Assembly (NCBI GenBank): GCA_030141605.1 | Contig: JAQGDQ010000473.1 | Span: forward strand, 25,053 to 89,052 | Direction: 5' to 3' | DNA length: 64,000 bases | From: Tubiluchus corallicola | Taxonomy: Eukaryota > Priapulida > Priapulimorpha > Priapulimorphida > Tubiluchidae | Part shown: one piece after another, positions 63,337-64,000 of the stretch | Numbering within the stretch: position 1 is the first letter of the stretch | Layout: the number at the start of each line of letters is the position of its first letter | The notes under the pieces: generated by a model | What the model was told of the DNA's origin: nothing | Databases searched by the model: none | The model's input: the letters and a program-made list of their open reading frames with translations, nothing else | Program-made: the position numbers and the translations under genes

Positions 63337-64000
63337 ATGTCCCAGCAGCAGAAGAAAACAGCCAGCGAGCAAGACGTTCAGAGATTCATCCTGGCATCCT
63401 TAGAAGACGTTAATATAGAAGATCTGAAGAAGGATGCCAAAGACATGATGGAGTTAGTAAAATTCCAGGGCTTTGATCCTGTGGAGACTGCACGTCAAGT
63501 CTTGGAATATAGTGACTGGGGTACTGGTGATGCCCCAATGTCAGATGCCTTGAAGGATGTATCCAAGATGATAGCCCTATTCCAAGCGAGAGGATCTAAA
63601 ATTGTCAATAAGTCTGGACAAAACTTTAGAATGAGTGCAGATGGGGTTAGTAGAGTTACTAACCTTATATCAAAATATCACATCGTGGCATCAGGAGGAG
63701 GACAACATGCAAAAGTCCTAACCCTACCAAGGATAGCTTTAGCTTTCTCTTACATCACATGTCAAAACTCTTACACTCTTCTTCCCGAGTCTGATACTCT
63801 CAGGCAACTCACTTGCACCGCACCAGTCAAACAGACAGCCTTTGCCAGTTTGATACCCAATGATATTGAGAATGAAGCAGATTCCACTAGGAGCATGGTG
63901 ACCACATTAATGTATGCCCATGCATATTGCATGTATGAATTAGGGAAGATCATTGGGGGAAATAAGAAACTCAGCCAAAGGCAAAGAGTGGATGAGGTGA
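63337..64000 (+). CDS. Phenuivirus-like nucleoprotein (N), endogenous, partial at window edge
   Basis: The frame opens at the ATG at 63337, directly after an in-frame TAA (63331-63333) and GTC, and runs 221 codons with no stop to the window end. Family members are about 245-255 residues, so it may be nearly complete. Matching features in order are FQGFDPVETARQVLEY (residues 43-58), a Trp after it, the DALKDVSKMIALFQARG helix (70-86), VTNLISKY (107-114) and LTLPRIALAFSYITCQ (128-143). N coats viral RNA and supports its copying. In a host genome such genes are sometimes kept as antiviral or piRNA sources. The assignment to Phenuiviridae/Tenui_N rests on motif order read by eye. The absence of breaks suggests a young insertion or selection. 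Confidence 0.82.
   Translation, partial: MSQQQKKTASEQDVQRFILASLEDVNIEDLKKDAKDMMELVKFQGFDPVETARQVLEYSDWGTGDAPMSDALKDVSKMIALFQARGSKIVNKSGQNFRMSADGVSRVTNLISKYHIVASGGGQHAKVLTLPRIALAFSYITCQNSYTLLPESDTLRQLTCTAPVKQTAFASLIPNDIENEADSTRSMVTTLMYAHAYCMYELGKIIGGNKKLSQRQRVDEV

Larger units (their letters stand above)
63283..64000 (+). other. Endogenous viral element: bunyavirus (Phenuiviridae-like) S-segment copy, continues past the window
   Basis: The viral-like sequence begins at ACACAAAGACG, runs through a 54-base leader and into a nucleoprotein frame that is still open at 64000. Negative-strand RNA viruses have no DNA stage, so a copy in genomic DNA implies reverse transcription by a host element, most simply a LINE. 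The left junction lies at 63282/63283 next to a helicase fragment. The right end, any poly(A) and the target duplication lie outside the window. Confidence 0.8.

Noticed and set aside
63771..63953. Minus-strand 60-codon frame
   Set aside because: Shadow of the viral nucleoprotein frame on the plus strand.

Overview
The window is nuclear DNA of an AT-rich invertebrate animal. The evidence is intron-rich genes with GT-AG splicing, a nuclear gene for a mitochondrial ATP synthase subunit with an import presequence, LINE, hAT, pogo and P-type transposons, a 5S-derived SINE and abundant minisatellites. I cannot fix the phylum from the sequence.

Layout: (1) 1-4880, a full-length LINE with two intact ORFs (+). 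(2) 5301-6140, a decayed second LINE fragment (-). (3) 6490-18855, EXOSC2/RRP4, an RNA exosome cap subunit in seven coding exons (+). (4) 20885-23314, a single-exon TXNDC16/ERp90-like ER thioredoxin-fold protein ending in HDEL (-). (5) 24512-37451, the mitochondrial ATP synthase beta subunit in eleven exons (+). (6) 38686-55134, glucose-6-phosphate isomerase (-); eleven exons were found and the first about 40 codons were not. (7) 55.8-63.3 kb, mostly unannotatable DNA with a LINE tail, a P-element-type transposase relic and a PIF1/Helitron-type helicase fragment. (8) 63283-64000, the start of an endogenous copy of a bunyavirus (Phenuiviridae-like) nucleoprotein gene, open to the window edge.

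EXOSC2/TXNDC16 and ATP synthase beta/GPI are convergent pairs; TXNDC16 and ATP synthase beta are divergent. The host genes are housekeeping and do not form a joint pathway: RNA decay, ER folding, oxidative phosphorylation and glycolysis.

Four things stand out. The viral nucleoprotein copy begins exactly at an 11-base motif matching the conserved phlebovirus segment terminus and has no stop over 221 codons. Two GPI minisatellites are built from the gene's own 3' splice acceptor plus the start of the next exon, so acceptors exist in tandem. A solo LTR in EXOSC2 intron 6 (TG...CA ends, 5-bp target duplication) carries a dense, perfectly phased heat-shock-element array and a TATA box. Several MITE families can be delimited to the base by their target-site duplications.

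All calls are by reading; no database search was run. Exon borders come from splice signals, reading phase and family knowledge. Repeat borders without target-site duplications are approximate.
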